DNA of 64,000 nt from Caldilineaceae bacterium SB0661_bin_32. Lineage in GTDB: Bacteria > Chloroflexota > Anaerolineae > Caldilineales > Caldilineaceae. The notes under the pieces were generated by a model, which was not told the DNA's origin, did no database searches, and worked only from the letters and a program-made list of their open reading frames with translations. Below are positions 18,380 to 27,239 of the stretch, piece by piece. The stretch is from positions 62,001 to 126,000 of the forward strand of contig VXMH01000014.1 of the NCBI GenBank assembly GCA_009841235.1, in the 5' to 3' direction. The first letter of the stretch is position 1; every line of letters begins with the position of its first letter. The translations under genes and the position numbers were made by a program.

Positions 18380-18404
18380 TTATATCGCAACGATTGCGAT
18401 ATAA
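18380..18404. promoter_or_regulatory. 25-bp palindromic operator upstream of the first ABC importer operon
   Basis: A perfect inverted repeat with 11-bp arms (TTATATCGCAA and TTGCGATATAA) flanks a 3-base centre. The right arm contains TATAAT at 18400-18405, a consensus -10 box, so a bound repressor would block the promoter. It is about 90 bases upstream of the solute-binding protein ATG. The regulator gene is not in the window. Confidence 0.65.
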
Positions 18405-18491
18405 TCACGCAACCGCCACACAAGAGTACATGTCTCACCCTACCTGGATTAGCAGTTGCCAATATCCGTACATTTCCCTTAGGAGGAACCC

Positions 18492-19808
18492 ATGAAGCAA
18501 TCAGTCTTGAGCCGACGTCAGTTCTTGCAGCTGTCAGCCGGCGTGACCGTTACTTCGGCTTTGGCGGCCTGTGTCGCCCCGGCCGCGCCCGCAGCCGATA
18601 GCGGTGACGCAGGCATGGAAACAACGACTATCGACGTCTGGGCCTATCCCCGCACAGAGAACGACGGGGACATCGTCTATGGCCCTCTGAATGAGGGCTT
18701 CCATGCAGCCCATCCTGACATCATGGTGCAGGTCGAGGTACAGCCCTGGGGCGGGCGTCGCGAAAAACTCTACGCCGCGGCCGCAGCCGGAGAAGCGCCC
18801 GATATCTGGGATGCCACCACAGATACCGTGCCGGCCTATATCACCAAAGGTGTGATCCTTGGTCTTGACGACCTGCTCACGGCCGACGATCTGGCCGACT
18901 ATCACGCTGCCGAAATCGATGCAGCAAGCCTCGACGGTGTCCTCTACATGCCGCTTATCGAAGCCGAAGTCAATGGCATTGCTTACAACGGCGGACTGCT
19001 GTCAGAACTGGGCTATGACCCGGCCACCGCTTCGTTCCAGACATGGGACGAACTCTATGCCCTGGGCGAACGGGCCGCAGAACAGAACTGGTATCTGGAA
19101 AGCCTCAGCACCTTCAGTTGGGGCGGATTCCTGGTTACGGTACACGAAGCAGGCGGCCAGGTGTATACGGACGACCGCACCGACTCTAATTTCCTCGAAC
19201 AGCCCGTCATCGATGCCCTGACCCGTTGGGTCAAAGAGTTCCAGGAGGGCTGGGTCCCGCTGGAATACGCCATCGGCAGCGTCGATGAACAGGGTGGCCT
19301 GCCCGACTACTGGCTCTCGTTGGAACAGGTGACCGCACGCAGGGAAGATGCAGCCTGCGTTCAGGACGTTGAAGCCAACCCGGATCTGGAGTATGTAATA
19401 GGCCACGCGCGCAGCATGGACAGCTCGATTACCGCGGTGTCCGGCATCGTCTCGGGTCAGGGATGGGCCATCACCAGTCAAAGCGACGCGGTCGATGCCG
19501 CCGTCACATGGGTCAAGTACATGATCATGCCGGAACAGGTCGGGACACGCGCCAATCTGGCAGGCACGACGCCCGTCGGCAACAAGTCCAAGGAAGTCTG
19601 GAATCCTGCCCCCTGCACGGCCGAGTACGTAAACCGTTTCGGACCGCTCCTGTTTGCCGGTGTCGACACCAATACCCTCTGGCAGGAGAGTAAAGTGGTT
19701 GCCGGCCCGCAATTCCAGGCGGCCGTGCTTGGTCAGGCCACAGTCGAAGAAGCGTTGGAGACGATCAAGACAGAAATCGATGCGCTTCTGCTGGAACAGT
19801 ATGGATAA
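18492..19808 (+). CDS. ABC transporter substrate-binding lipoprotein (family 1), Tat-exported
   Basis: This 438-residue protein captures a solute outside the membrane. It has a twin-Arg signal (SRRQF at 7-11) and a lipobox ending at Cys 27 (ALAAC), then an Ala/Pro/Asp-rich linker. The mature part has the family 1 (sugar/MalE-like) fold pattern, for example DIWDATTDTVPAYITKGVILGLDDLL and GQGWAITSQSD. An excellent ribosome-binding site (AGGAGG) precedes ATG 18492. It heads the operon of two permeases and three oxidative or demethylating enzymes, which hints at a substrate other than a plain sugar. Confidence 0.92.
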   Translation: MKQSVLSRRQFLQLSAGVTVTSALAACVAPAAPAADSGDAGMETTTIDVWAYPRTENDGDIVYGPLNEGFHAAHPDIMVQVEVQPWGGRREKLYAAAAAGEAPDIWDATTDTVPAYITKGVILGLDDLLTADDLADYHAAEIDAASLDGVLYMPLIEAEVNGIAYNGGLLSELGYDPATASFQTWDELYALGERAAEQNWYLESLSTFSWGGFLVTVHEAGGQVYTDDRTDSNFLEQPVIDALTRWVKEFQEGWVPLEYAIGSVDEQGGLPDYWLSLEQVTARREDAACVQDVEANPDLEYVIGHARSMDSSITAVSGIVSGQGWAITSQSDAVDAAVTWVKYMIMPEQVGTRANLAGTTPVGNKSKEVWNPAPCTAEYVNRFGPLLFAGVDTNTLWQESKVVAGPQFQAAVLGQATVEEALETIKTEIDALLLEQYG

Positions 19809-19842
19809 TGGAGCCAACTCCTTTGCAGTAGGCCCAACAAAG

Positions 19843-19900
19843 ATCGCAGAGTTGCGGAGAAGCAGGACGAACTCCCTTCCCGGCAACTCTGCGATTTTTT
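19843..19900 (+). terminator. intrinsic-terminator-like hairpin between binding protein and permease
   Basis: ATCGCAGAGTTGC (19843-19855) and GCAACTCTGCGAT (19883-19895) form a perfect 13-bp stem, and the right arm runs into six T. It has the full form of a rho-independent terminator, yet the permease starts only 23 bases later. It probably gives partial termination or 3' protection, so that binding protein mRNA exceeds permease mRNA. Confidence 0.8.
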
Positions 19901-19922
19901 GTTCGGAATGGAGAAACAGATC

Positions 19923-20840
19923 ATGGCCGTTGCCGGTTCATCCCAGCGCGCTTCCTCCCAATTTCTGAAACGATTGCGGAGTTCCCTGCCCTGGTACCCC
20001 TTTATCATCATCAACGCCTTGGTCTTTGTGTTATTCAATCTGGTCCCCTGGTTTTCAATGTTCCGTTACAGCGTCCTGAAGACCGACCTGCTCTCGACGC
20101 GCGAATTTGTTGGGCTGGATCACTTTGTGCGTATGTTGACCGATGCCAAGCTCCACAAAGCCATGCTCAACACAGCCTGGTTTACGCTCATGTATATCCC
20201 GCTCCTGGTGGTGGCATCACTCGGCGTCGCTATACTGGTGAACCGGCCGCTGCGGGGCATGAAAGCCTTTCGCGCGATCTACTTTCTTCCCAATATTACG
20301 TCGGTGGCGGTCCTTGCCCTGATTTTTCGCCGCTTCCTTTCACCCCGCCCGGATGGCCCCCTTAACTTCCTGATCGGGCTGGTCGGCATCCCGCCCCAGA
20401 AATGGTTGATCGATGTGTACCAGGCCATGCCCAGCATTGTCGGCATCAGTCTGTGGGAGGCGTTCGGTTATTTTATGGTCATCTGGCTGGCCGGGCTGCA
20501 GGCCATCCCCAATGAGCTCTACGATGCCGCCAAAGTGGATGGCGCGGACGGATGGCGTCTTCACCGCTACGTCACCATTCCGCTGCTGCGCCCGACCGCC
20601 GCCTTTATCATCGTTATCGCCACCATCGGCGCACTGCAGGTCTTCGGTTCAATCTTCATTCTGACCGGCGGCGGACCTGTAAACGCGACAACGACCGTTG
20701 TCTACCAGATCTACAACGAAGCCTTCAACTTTGGCCGCTTTGGTTACGCGTCCGCGCTGTCGATTCTCTTCTTCCTCATTATTCTGATCATTGCACTGAT
20801 CCAGTCCCGCTATCTGCGTTTTGGAGACGACGTTTATTAG
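19923..20840 (+). CDS. ABC transporter permease (MalF-like)
   Basis: This inner-membrane permease has about six transmembrane segments and 305 residues from ATG 19923, which has GGAG nine bases upstream. In-frame starts at 19899 (TTG) and 19908 would overlap the terminator-like hairpin and are less likely. The EAA loop that contacts the ATPase is ELYDAAKVDGADGWRLHRYVTIPLL near the C-terminal third. No ATPase gene is present in this operon; such importers often share an MsmK/UgpC-like ATPase encoded elsewhere. Confidence 0.92.
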   Translation: MAVAGSSQRASSQFLKRLRSSLPWYPFIIINALVFVLFNLVPWFSMFRYSVLKTDLLSTREFVGLDHFVRMLTDAKLHKAMLNTAWFTLMYIPLLVVASLGVAILVNRPLRGMKAFRAIYFLPNITSVAVLALIFRRFLSPRPDGPLNFLIGLVGIPPQKWLIDVYQAMPSIVGISLWEAFGYFMVIWLAGLQAIPNELYDAAKVDGADGWRLHRYVTIPLLRPTAAFIIVIATIGALQVFGSIFILTGGGPVNATTTVVYQIYNEAFNFGRFGYASALSILFFLIILIIALIQSRYLRFGDDVY

Positions 20841-20859
20841 CTGAACTGTAAGGAAAACT

Positions 20860-20899
20860 GCCGGTCACTGGGGGACACCCCTTGTCGGAAGGGACCGGC
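20860..20899. repeat. intergenic palindromic repeat (CCGGTCACTGG family)
   Basis: GCCGGTC (20860-20866) pairs with GACCGGC (20893-20899), and an inner GGGG-ACA-CCCC hairpin is enclosed. It lies between the two permease genes. The core CCGGTCACTGG recurs in several other gaps of the window. Confidence 0.6.
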
Positions 20900-20942
20900 G
20901 CCTGACTCTTTATCTCGGAATGATCGCTTTGGAGCTCTCCAG

Positions 20943-21797
20943 ATGTCTGTTTCCGAAACCAGCAGCGCATCAGTCGAAAAGCCCAACCTGATTCGAGAGA
21001 CGATCATCTACATACTGATGGCGGCGGTGGCGATCACAACCGTTGGACCGTTTCTGATCATGCTGTCGGTATCTCTCACGCAAAACATCCGCTTTATCAC
21101 CTTCCCAATCGAACTGATTCCAACGCCGATGACGTTGGAGAATTTCCAGACACTCTTTGCCAGGACTGACGCGTTGCGCTGGCTCTTCAACAGTGTCTAT
21201 GTCGCGGTCATATCAACGCTGGGCGGAGTGATCACCTCAAGCATGGCCGGATATGCCTTCGCCAGGGGCAATTTCTGGGGCAAAAACGTTATCTTCATGC
21301 TTTTCCTGGGCATTCTAATCATGCCCGATACAGCCCTGATCGTGCCCCAATTTGTCGTTCTCTCACGACTAGGGCTGGTGAACACCTATACGGCTCTGAT
21401 CGGACCCTGGTTTGCCTCCATTTTCGGTACCTTCCTGCTGCGCCAGGCTTACCTGAGCATCCCCCGCGACTATGACGATGCCGCAACCATCGACGGCGCC
21501 AATCTATGGCAGAACTGGTGGCATGTGCTGATGCCGCAGGTCGTGCCCACCATGGCGACGCTGGCTGTTCTCCGCTTTATGGGCAATTGGAACTCCTTTT
21601 TCTATCCCATGATCGTTACATCCAAATCGGATATGCGCACCCTGACCGTCGGTTTGGGCACTGTGGCGCGCTCCGGCGGCGACGCAGGACTGGATATGGC
21701 CGGCGCGGTGCTCGGCTTTCTCCCGACCCTGATCGTCTTTGTCCTCATGCAGCGCTATATTATCCGCGGCATCTCACTCAGTGGCGTGAAAGGTTAA
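20943..21797 (+). CDS. ABC transporter permease (MalG-like)
   Basis: This is the second permease of the importer, 284 residues with about six membrane segments. The EAA loop is DYDDAATIDGANLWQNWWHVLMPQVVP. The start ATG 20943 follows GGAGCTCTCCAG. It forms the heteromeric channel with the product at 19923-20840 and is followed after 9 bases by the dehydrogenase gene, which supports one operon. Confidence 0.93.
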   Translation: MSVSETSSASVEKPNLIRETIIYILMAAVAITTVGPFLIMLSVSLTQNIRFITFPIELIPTPMTLENFQTLFARTDALRWLFNSVYVAVISTLGGVITSSMAGYAFARGNFWGKNVIFMLFLGILIMPDTALIVPQFVVLSRLGLVNTYTALIGPWFASIFGTFLLRQAYLSIPRDYDDAATIDGANLWQNWWHVLMPQVVPTMATLAVLRFMGNWNSFFYPMIVTSKSDMRTLTVGLGTVARSGGDAGLDMAGAVLGFLPTLIVFVLMQRYIIRGISLSGVKG

Positions 21798-21806
21798 GAC
21801 ATCCGA

Positions 21807-22814
21807 ATGGCGCAACAACGCAAAATCCTCTATCTGCCCCCGGTTGGTCTCTCTGAAGACATCCTCTCCCCGGAGGCCGTCTCCATACTGGAAAGCCTGG
21901 GTACCGTGATCTGGAACAAGCTGGACCGCAACTACACCAGCGATGAGCTGCTCGAAATGATCCCCGGCGCGTCAGTCGTGGTCACCTCCTGGGGGTCGCC
22001 CCTCATCACCGAAGAACACGTAGCCGCAGCCGAAGACCTGCAGATCGTCGGCCATGCCGCCGGCTCGGTCAAGACCCGCCTGGCAACGACTGGCCACGAA
22101 CGCGGCATCGTGCTCCTCAGCGCCGCCGACGTAATCGCCGAATCCGTCGCCGAGTACACCCTCTGGGCCATGCTGAGCGGCCAGCGCAATCTCTGGCCTT
22201 ACGAACAAAGCATGAAGGTCGAACGCGGCTGGAAACCCGCCCCCAACTGGCCCGGTCACTCCCTCTACGCCAAGAAAGTGGGGCTCGTAAGCGCCAGCAT
22301 GGTCGGCCGCCGCGTCATCGGCCTGCTCAAGCCCTTCAACTGCGACGTGTCGGTCTACGACCCTTATCTCAGCCAGGAAGACGCCTGCCTGCTCGACGTA
22401 CGCAGCGTCTCCCTGGAAGAGATCTTCGCCGACGCCGATATCATCTCGGTGCATGCTCCAATCACCCCCGAAACCAGGAAGATGATCACCGGCGCCCATT
22501 TCCAGTCGATTCCCGATGGCGCACTCTTCGTACACACCGCTCGCTCCTGGGTTCTGGATCAGGAAGCCCTGGTTGCTGAGCTGCAGAAGAACCGCTTCAA
22601 CGCCTACATCGATGTCTTCGAGCCGGAACCCTTGTCCCCCGACGATCCCATCCGCGATCTCGACAATGTCTTCCTGTCCCCCCATGTGTCAGGCCACACA
22701 GTCGAGAACCGCATGCGCCTTGTCGAAGAGATCGTCCGCGACATCCAGCGTTTCTACAACGACGAACCGCTGCAGCTGGTTGTACCGTATGATAAGCTGA
22801 AGATCATGGCCTGA
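21807..22814 (+). CDS. D-2-hydroxyacid dehydrogenase family protein with altered nucleotide loop
   Basis: This 335-residue protein matches D-isomer 2-hydroxyacid dehydrogenases. The catalytic triad is visible: R246 (HTARSWVLD), E272 (FEPEPL) and H293 (SPHVSGHT). The dinucleotide-binding loop reads GLVSASMVGRRV (159-170), so two of the three glycines of GxGxxG are Ser. This could weaken NAD binding or change its mode. It lies between the permease and the flavoprotein genes, so it may reduce or oxidise a keto or hydroxy acid product of the imported compound. Confidence 0.85.
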   Translation: MAQQRKILYLPPVGLSEDILSPEAVSILESLGTVIWNKLDRNYTSDELLEMIPGASVVVTSWGSPLITEEHVAAAEDLQIVGHAAGSVKTRLATTGHERGIVLLSAADVIAESVAEYTLWAMLSGQRNLWPYEQSMKVERGWKPAPNWPGHSLYAKKVGLVSASMVGRRVIGLLKPFNCDVSVYDPYLSQEDACLLDVRSVSLEEIFADADIISVHAPITPETRKMITGAHFQSIPDGALFVHTARSWVLDQEALVAELQKNRFNAYIDVFEPEPLSPDDPIRDLDNVFLSPHVSGHTVENRMRLVEEIVRDIQRFYNDEPLQLVVPYDKLKIMA

Positions 22815-22870
22815 AGTTGAAACGCACTGGCCGGTCACTGGAAATCGGCCACTTGGAAGTGGGGATATTG

Positions 22871-25327
22871 ATGTTGCCCAAACATGCCCGGGCTGTGATC
22901 ATTGGCACAGGAATCGCCGGCTGTAGCGTCGCCTATCACCTGACCAAACTCGAATGGCACGAGATCGTCGTCGTCGATCAAGGCCCTCTGTTCGAGACAG
23001 GCGGCTCCACATCGCACGCGCCGGGTCTCGTCTTCCAGATCAACGCCTCCAAAACCATGACCGAGTTCGCACGCCACAGCGTCGATCTCTGGACCCAAAT
23101 GGAGCTCGATGGTGAACCGTGCACCCGGCAGGTCGGCAGCATGGAAGTCGCCTGGACGTCCGAGCGCCTCACTGACCTCAAACGCAAGCACGGCTACGGC
23201 CTCGCCTGGGGCGTAGATTGTCATCTTCTCAGCACAGAAGAGGCGCGCGCCCGCTTCCCACTCCTCTCAGACCGCATCCTCGGCGCGCTCTATGTCCCTT
23301 CCGACATCCAGACGAAGGCGACCCGGTCGGCTGAGGCGATGGCGCGCGCGGCCGAAGGAGCCGGCGCCCAATTCTTCGGCGACGTAAAAGTTACCGGTTT
23401 CGCTACCGCCGGCGGGCGCGTCACCGCCGTGCAGACTACCCACGGCGAGATCAAAACAGACCTCGTCGTCGCCGCCACCGGCATCTGGGCGCCCAAGGTC
23501 GGCGGCATGGCAAACGTGCCCATCCCGCTGTCGCCGATGCAACACCTCTACGCCGTGACCGCGCCCCTGCCCGAATTTGCCGGCGCCACCGAGGAGATTT
23601 CCCTCCCCTTCCTGCGAAACCAGGACAAGGCGATGTATTTCCGGCAGGAAGGCGAAAGCATTGGCATCGGCTCCTATCTGCACGAACCGCTCCTGGTGGA
23701 CGCCAACGACCTCCCCGACCGCGCCATGGACGGGGTTCCTCCTGCAGAAATGCCTTTCCCCCCGGCCCACTTCGAGGCCGCGCTGACCGCAACCGGTGAA
23801 CTGATGCCCAGCCTCAAAGATGTGGAGTTGACGCGCAGACTCAACGGCATCTTCTCATTCACCAACGACGGCTTCCCCGTGCTGGGCGAATCGCCGCAGC
23901 TGCCCGGCTTCTGGTCGGCGCAGGCGGTCTGGATTACACACGCCGGCGGGGTGGGCAAGGCCGTCGCAGAATGGATCGTGAACGGAGAGCCAGGCACCGA
24001 CCTGCACGAGTGCGACATAAGACGCTTCCACCCCCACGCCCTCAGCCGCCCCTACGTCCGCGCCCGCGCCGCCCAGCAGTACCGTGAAGTCTACGACATC
24101 ATCCACCCTCGCCAGCAGATGACCCACCCACGCAATCTGCGCCTGACGCCATTTTATGCGCGCCAGCAGCAGCAGGACGCCATATTCTTCGAGAACGCTG
24201 GCTGGGAACGCCCCCAATGGTATGATGCCAACTTGGCCCTGCTCGAAGCACTCAATGTAAACGGCACAGATCGCAACAGCTGGGCCGCGCAGGAATGGTC
24301 CCCGGCGGTCGCGGCTGAACACGCAGCTACGCGGGAACGGGTGGCTCTCTTCGATCTGACGCCCTTCGCCATATTCGAGATTACCGGCCCCGGCGCGCTC
24401 GCCGCCCTGCAGCGCCTGGCCGCCAACCAGATGGACAGAGCCGTCGGTGCCATCACCTACACCGCCATGCTGACCCCGCGCGGCGGCATCAAGTGCGACC
24501 TGACCGTCACACGCCTGGGCGAAGAGCGCTTCATGATCGTGACCGGCGGCGCCATGGGTCTCCACGATCTGGCCTGGATGGAGTCACATCTGCCCGGCGA
24601 CGGCTCGGCCAGCCTGACCGACATATCGCCAACCCAGTGCTGTATCGGCCTCTGGGGCCCGCACGCCCGCGACCTGCTCAGCCGCGTCTGCGAAGACGAC
24701 ATCAGCGACGAGGCCTTTCCCTACCTGACCGCCAAGCAGATAACGATCGCCGAGGTCCCCGTGCTGGCCTTACGCATCTCCTACGTCGGAGAACTCGGCT
24801 GGGAGCTCTACGCGCCGTTCGAGCAGGGTCTGCGCCTCTGGGACATCCTCTGGGAGGCGGGCGGTCCTCTCGGCCTGATCGCGGCCGGCGGCGGCGCCTT
24901 CGACTCGCTCCGGCTCGAAAAGGGCTACCGGCTCTGGGGCCAGGACATCCATACCGAGTACAATCCTTACGAAGCCGGCATCGGTTTTGCCGTAGACATG
25001 GACAAAGGCGACTTTATCGGCCGCGATGCACTGACAGAGTTTCGCGTACAGGGCAACACGCGCCAGCTCTGCTGCATGACGCTGGATGACCCCGACGCCG
25101 TCGTCATGGGAAAGGAGCCGATTATGGACGCAGACAGCGTCCTGGGCTACGTAACCAGCGCCAACTACGGCCACACAATCGGCCGCGGCATCGTCTATGG
25201 ATACCTGCCCACCGACTACGCCGAGGTGGGGACCGGCGTCGACATCCTCTACTTCGGCGAACGCCTCCTCGCGACGGTCGCAAGAGAGCCCCTTTACGAC
25301 CCGCGCGGCACAAAAATGAAAGCCTGA
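22871..25327 (+). CDS. dimethylglycine/sarcosine dehydrogenase-like flavoprotein with GcvT domain
   Basis: This 818-residue protein has an N-terminal FAD-binding oxidase domain (IIGTGIAG at 10-17) and a C-terminal aminomethyltransferase (GcvT-like) half from about residue 430. STSHAPGLV near 46-54 matches the His that carries covalent FAD in dimethylglycine and sarcosine dehydrogenases. The family oxidatively removes N-methyl groups and passes formaldehyde equivalents to tetrahydrofolate. The frame can be read from TTG 22817, but ATG 22871 fits the family N-terminus. Neighbouring genes (importer, GcvT/DmdA-like) support a role in N-methyl compound use; the exact substrate is unproven. Confidence 0.88.
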   Translation: MLPKHARAVIIGTGIAGCSVAYHLTKLEWHEIVVVDQGPLFETGGSTSHAPGLVFQINASKTMTEFARHSVDLWTQMELDGEPCTRQVGSMEVAWTSERLTDLKRKHGYGLAWGVDCHLLSTEEARARFPLLSDRILGALYVPSDIQTKATRSAEAMARAAEGAGAQFFGDVKVTGFATAGGRVTAVQTTHGEIKTDLVVAATGIWAPKVGGMANVPIPLSPMQHLYAVTAPLPEFAGATEEISLPFLRNQDKAMYFRQEGESIGIGSYLHEPLLVDANDLPDRAMDGVPPAEMPFPPAHFEAALTATGELMPSLKDVELTRRLNGIFSFTNDGFPVLGESPQLPGFWSAQAVWITHAGGVGKAVAEWIVNGEPGTDLHECDIRRFHPHALSRPYVRARAAQQYREVYDIIHPRQQMTHPRNLRLTPFYARQQQQDAIFFENAGWERPQWYDANLALLEALNVNGTDRNSWAAQEWSPAVAAEHAATRERVALFDLTPFAIFEITGPGALAALQRLAANQMDRAVGAITYTAMLTPRGGIKCDLTVTRLGEERFMIVTGGAMGLHDLAWMESHLPGDGSASLTDISPTQCCIGLWGPHARDLLSRVCEDDISDEAFPYLTAKQITIAEVPVLALRISYVGELGWELYAPFEQGLRLWDILWEAGGPLGLIAAGGGAFDSLRLEKGYRLWGQDIHTEYNPYEAGIGFAVDMDKGDFIGRDALTEFRVQGNTRQLCCMTLDDPDAVVMGKEPIMDADSVLGYVTSANYGHTIGRGIVYGYLPTDYAEVGTGVDILYFGERLLATVAREPLYDPRGTKMKA

Positions 25328-25393
25328 TACGCGGCATCCCGCCGATCACTACCTACTGACCACACTGTCCACTAGCCACTGGAGTATTCCCAT

Positions 25394-26638
25394 ATGCAAC
25401 AGACACTACTCATCGACGGCCTCAAGAACCGCCGCCTGCCCATAAACCTGCGCCAGAGCGGAAACAGCGACGCCCGCATGCTCATCTCGACCCGCATCAG
25501 GAAGTCGCCCTGGTGGCACCTGTCCAAGGCGGCCGGCTGCTGGGCCTACACCACCTACAACCACCAGTACCACCCCCGCGCCTACATCAAGCCCGAAGAC
25601 GGCGGCATGCTCGCCGAGTACAAATTTCTGACCGAGCACGTCAGCATGTGGGACGTGGCTGTTGAACGCCAGATCCAGGTCAAGGGCCCCGAAGCCGCGG
25701 CGTTCGTCGACTACCTCATCACTCGCGACGTGCACACCCTGATGCCCAACATGCGCGCACGCTACGTCATTCTCTGCAACCAGTACGGCGGCATCATCAA
25801 TGACCCCGTGCTCCTGCGCGTAGCCGACGACGAGTTCTGGTTCAGCATCTCCGACTCCGACGTTCTGCTCTGGGCCCAGGGCGTCAACTCCACCGGCCGC
25901 TTCAACGTTGACATCCACGAGCTCGACGTGTCCCCTGTCCAGATCCAGGGCCCCAAGTCTGCTCCGCTGATGGAGAAGATGTTCGGCTCCCACATCCGCG
26001 AGATCCCCTACTACGGCCTCATCCACGAAACCCTCAACGGTCACCCGGTAACCATCTCGCGCACCGGCTTCTCAGCTGAGGTCGGCTTCGAGATCTACCT
26101 GCACAACGCCATGCTCCACGCCGACGACGTCTGGCCCTACATCCTTGAGCAGGGCGAGGAGTTCAATCTCGGCGTCATCGCGCCCAGCCACATTCGCCGC
26201 ATCGAGGCCGGCATCCTCTCCTACGGCCAGGACATGGACATCGAAAACAACCCCTACGAAGTGCGGCTTGGCTGGCAGGTAGACCTGGACAAAGGCGACT
26301 TCATCGGCAAAGAGGCGCTTACGAGGATCAAGCAGGAGGGGGTAAATCAGCGGCTGGTCGGCCTCCGCGTCGGAGGCGAGCCGATCGTCTGGTACAACGA
26401 GGACTTCTATCTGGTCAAAGACAGCGACTCCGGCGTCAACGTCGGCTACGTCACCAGCGCCTTCTGGTCGCCGGCCCAGGGCTCCAACATCGCCTTGGCC
26501 GTCATGCCCCGCTCCCACTGGAAGCGCGGCACCCAGGTCAAAGTCCAACTCCCCGCCGACGGCATCGTTGACGCCGAAGTCGTGCGCGTCCCCTTCGTCG
26601 ACCCGACCAAGGATCTGCCCAAGACGGAGTTGCAATAA
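25394..26638 (+). CDS. GcvT-like aminomethyltransferase / DmdA-like demethylase
   Basis: This 414-residue protein is a folate-dependent methyl or aminomethyl transferase of the GcvT superfamily. Typical segments are EHVSMWDVAVERQIQVKGPEA, NQYGGIINDPVLLRV, SRTGFSAEVGFEIYL and RRIEAGILSYGQDMDIENNPYE. The long N-terminal region and overall length resemble the DMSP demethylase (DmdA) group as well as uncharacterised GcvT paralogues. Sequence reading alone does not separate the two. It starts at ATG 25394, 66 bases after the flavoprotein; the gap carries a CACTG/CCACTGG repeat. It ends the operon. Confidence 0.85.
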   Translation: MQQTLLIDGLKNRRLPINLRQSGNSDARMLISTRIRKSPWWHLSKAAGCWAYTTYNHQYHPRAYIKPEDGGMLAEYKFLTEHVSMWDVAVERQIQVKGPEAAAFVDYLITRDVHTLMPNMRARYVILCNQYGGIINDPVLLRVADDEFWFSISDSDVLLWAQGVNSTGRFNVDIHELDVSPVQIQGPKSAPLMEKMFGSHIREIPYYGLIHETLNGHPVTISRTGFSAEVGFEIYLHNAMLHADDVWPYILEQGEEFNLGVIAPSHIRRIEAGILSYGQDMDIENNPYEVRLGWQVDLDKGDFIGKEALTRIKQEGVNQRLVGLRVGGEPIVWYNEDFYLVKDSDSGVNVGYVTSAFWSPAQGSNIALAVMPRSHWKRGTQVKVQLPADGIVDAEVVRVPFVDPTKDLPKTELQ

Positions 26639-26793
26639 CTACAACGGCCGGTGAACGGTGAGCGGCAATGGATTCTGCTGCTGCTATTTCGGCGGAGAAG
26701 CAAAACTACGGCGCGACAATATGGGAGGCCGAGCCCGTCAAAGTCGTTACGGGTGCATCCCAAAACTGGGACGTACCCCTCGTTAATGATCAC

Positions 26794-26822
26794 TTGAACA
26801 ACTGTCACAGTCGTTATATACT
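26794..26822 (+). promoter_or_regulatory. sigma70-like promoter
   Basis: TTGAAC (26794-26799) and TATACT (26817-26822) are separated by exactly 17 bases, about 35 bases upstream of ATG 26858. The spacer holds ACTGTCACAGT, a short perfect palindrome that could be an operator. Confidence 0.55.
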
Positions 26823-26857
26823 TAACCGACAACATTCAGAGGAGAAAGATCCCCCCA

Positions 26858-27109
26858 ATGACTGAACAGAGTGAAGATCGCCTGGACCGCATCGAGCGCA
26901 TTTTAGAACAGAGTGCCAAAGAGCACGCAGAGCATTTCGCCGACATCGACAAGATGTTCGCCAACGCCGTCGAACAGTTCAACCGCAACGAAGAACGATT
27001 CGCCGCACTGGGAGAGAGACTCGACCAACTGTCCCGTGATATCGGCTTTCTGTACGCCGTCGTGAATGGACATGTCTCACAGCCCGCGCCGCCGGCCCAT
27101 AAGGACTAA
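26858..27109 (+). CDS. small coiled-coil protein of unknown function
   Basis: This 83-residue acidic protein reads as one long heptad-like helix (RLDRIERILEQSAKEHAEHFADIDKMF...RFAALGERLDQLSRDI). It has no membrane segment. It has its own promoter and a ribosome-binding site (GAGGAGAAAG) ahead of ATG 26858, which supports expression. Small proteins of this kind are common and uncharacterised. I do not assign a function. Confidence 0.7.
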   Translation: MTEQSEDRLDRIERILEQSAKEHAEHFADIDKMFANAVEQFNRNEERFAALGERLDQLSRDIGFLYAVVNGHVSQPAPPAHKD

Positions 27110-27239
27110 CACGAGGAATCAGGAATCGGAAAAAAGCGGCAGGCCAGCCTCCTCGGCATCTGAGCCCCCTCAAGCGGCAGTTACATCCGGAACGCTTGGT
27201 CGTTTCCCTTGCCATGCTTCGTAGCGAAGAAGGGTTGAT

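Noticed and set aside
26668..26865. 65-codon frame just upstream of the coiled-coil gene
   Set aside because: It contains the promoter and overlaps the ribosome-binding site and start of the next gene. No ribosome-binding site of its own was seen.
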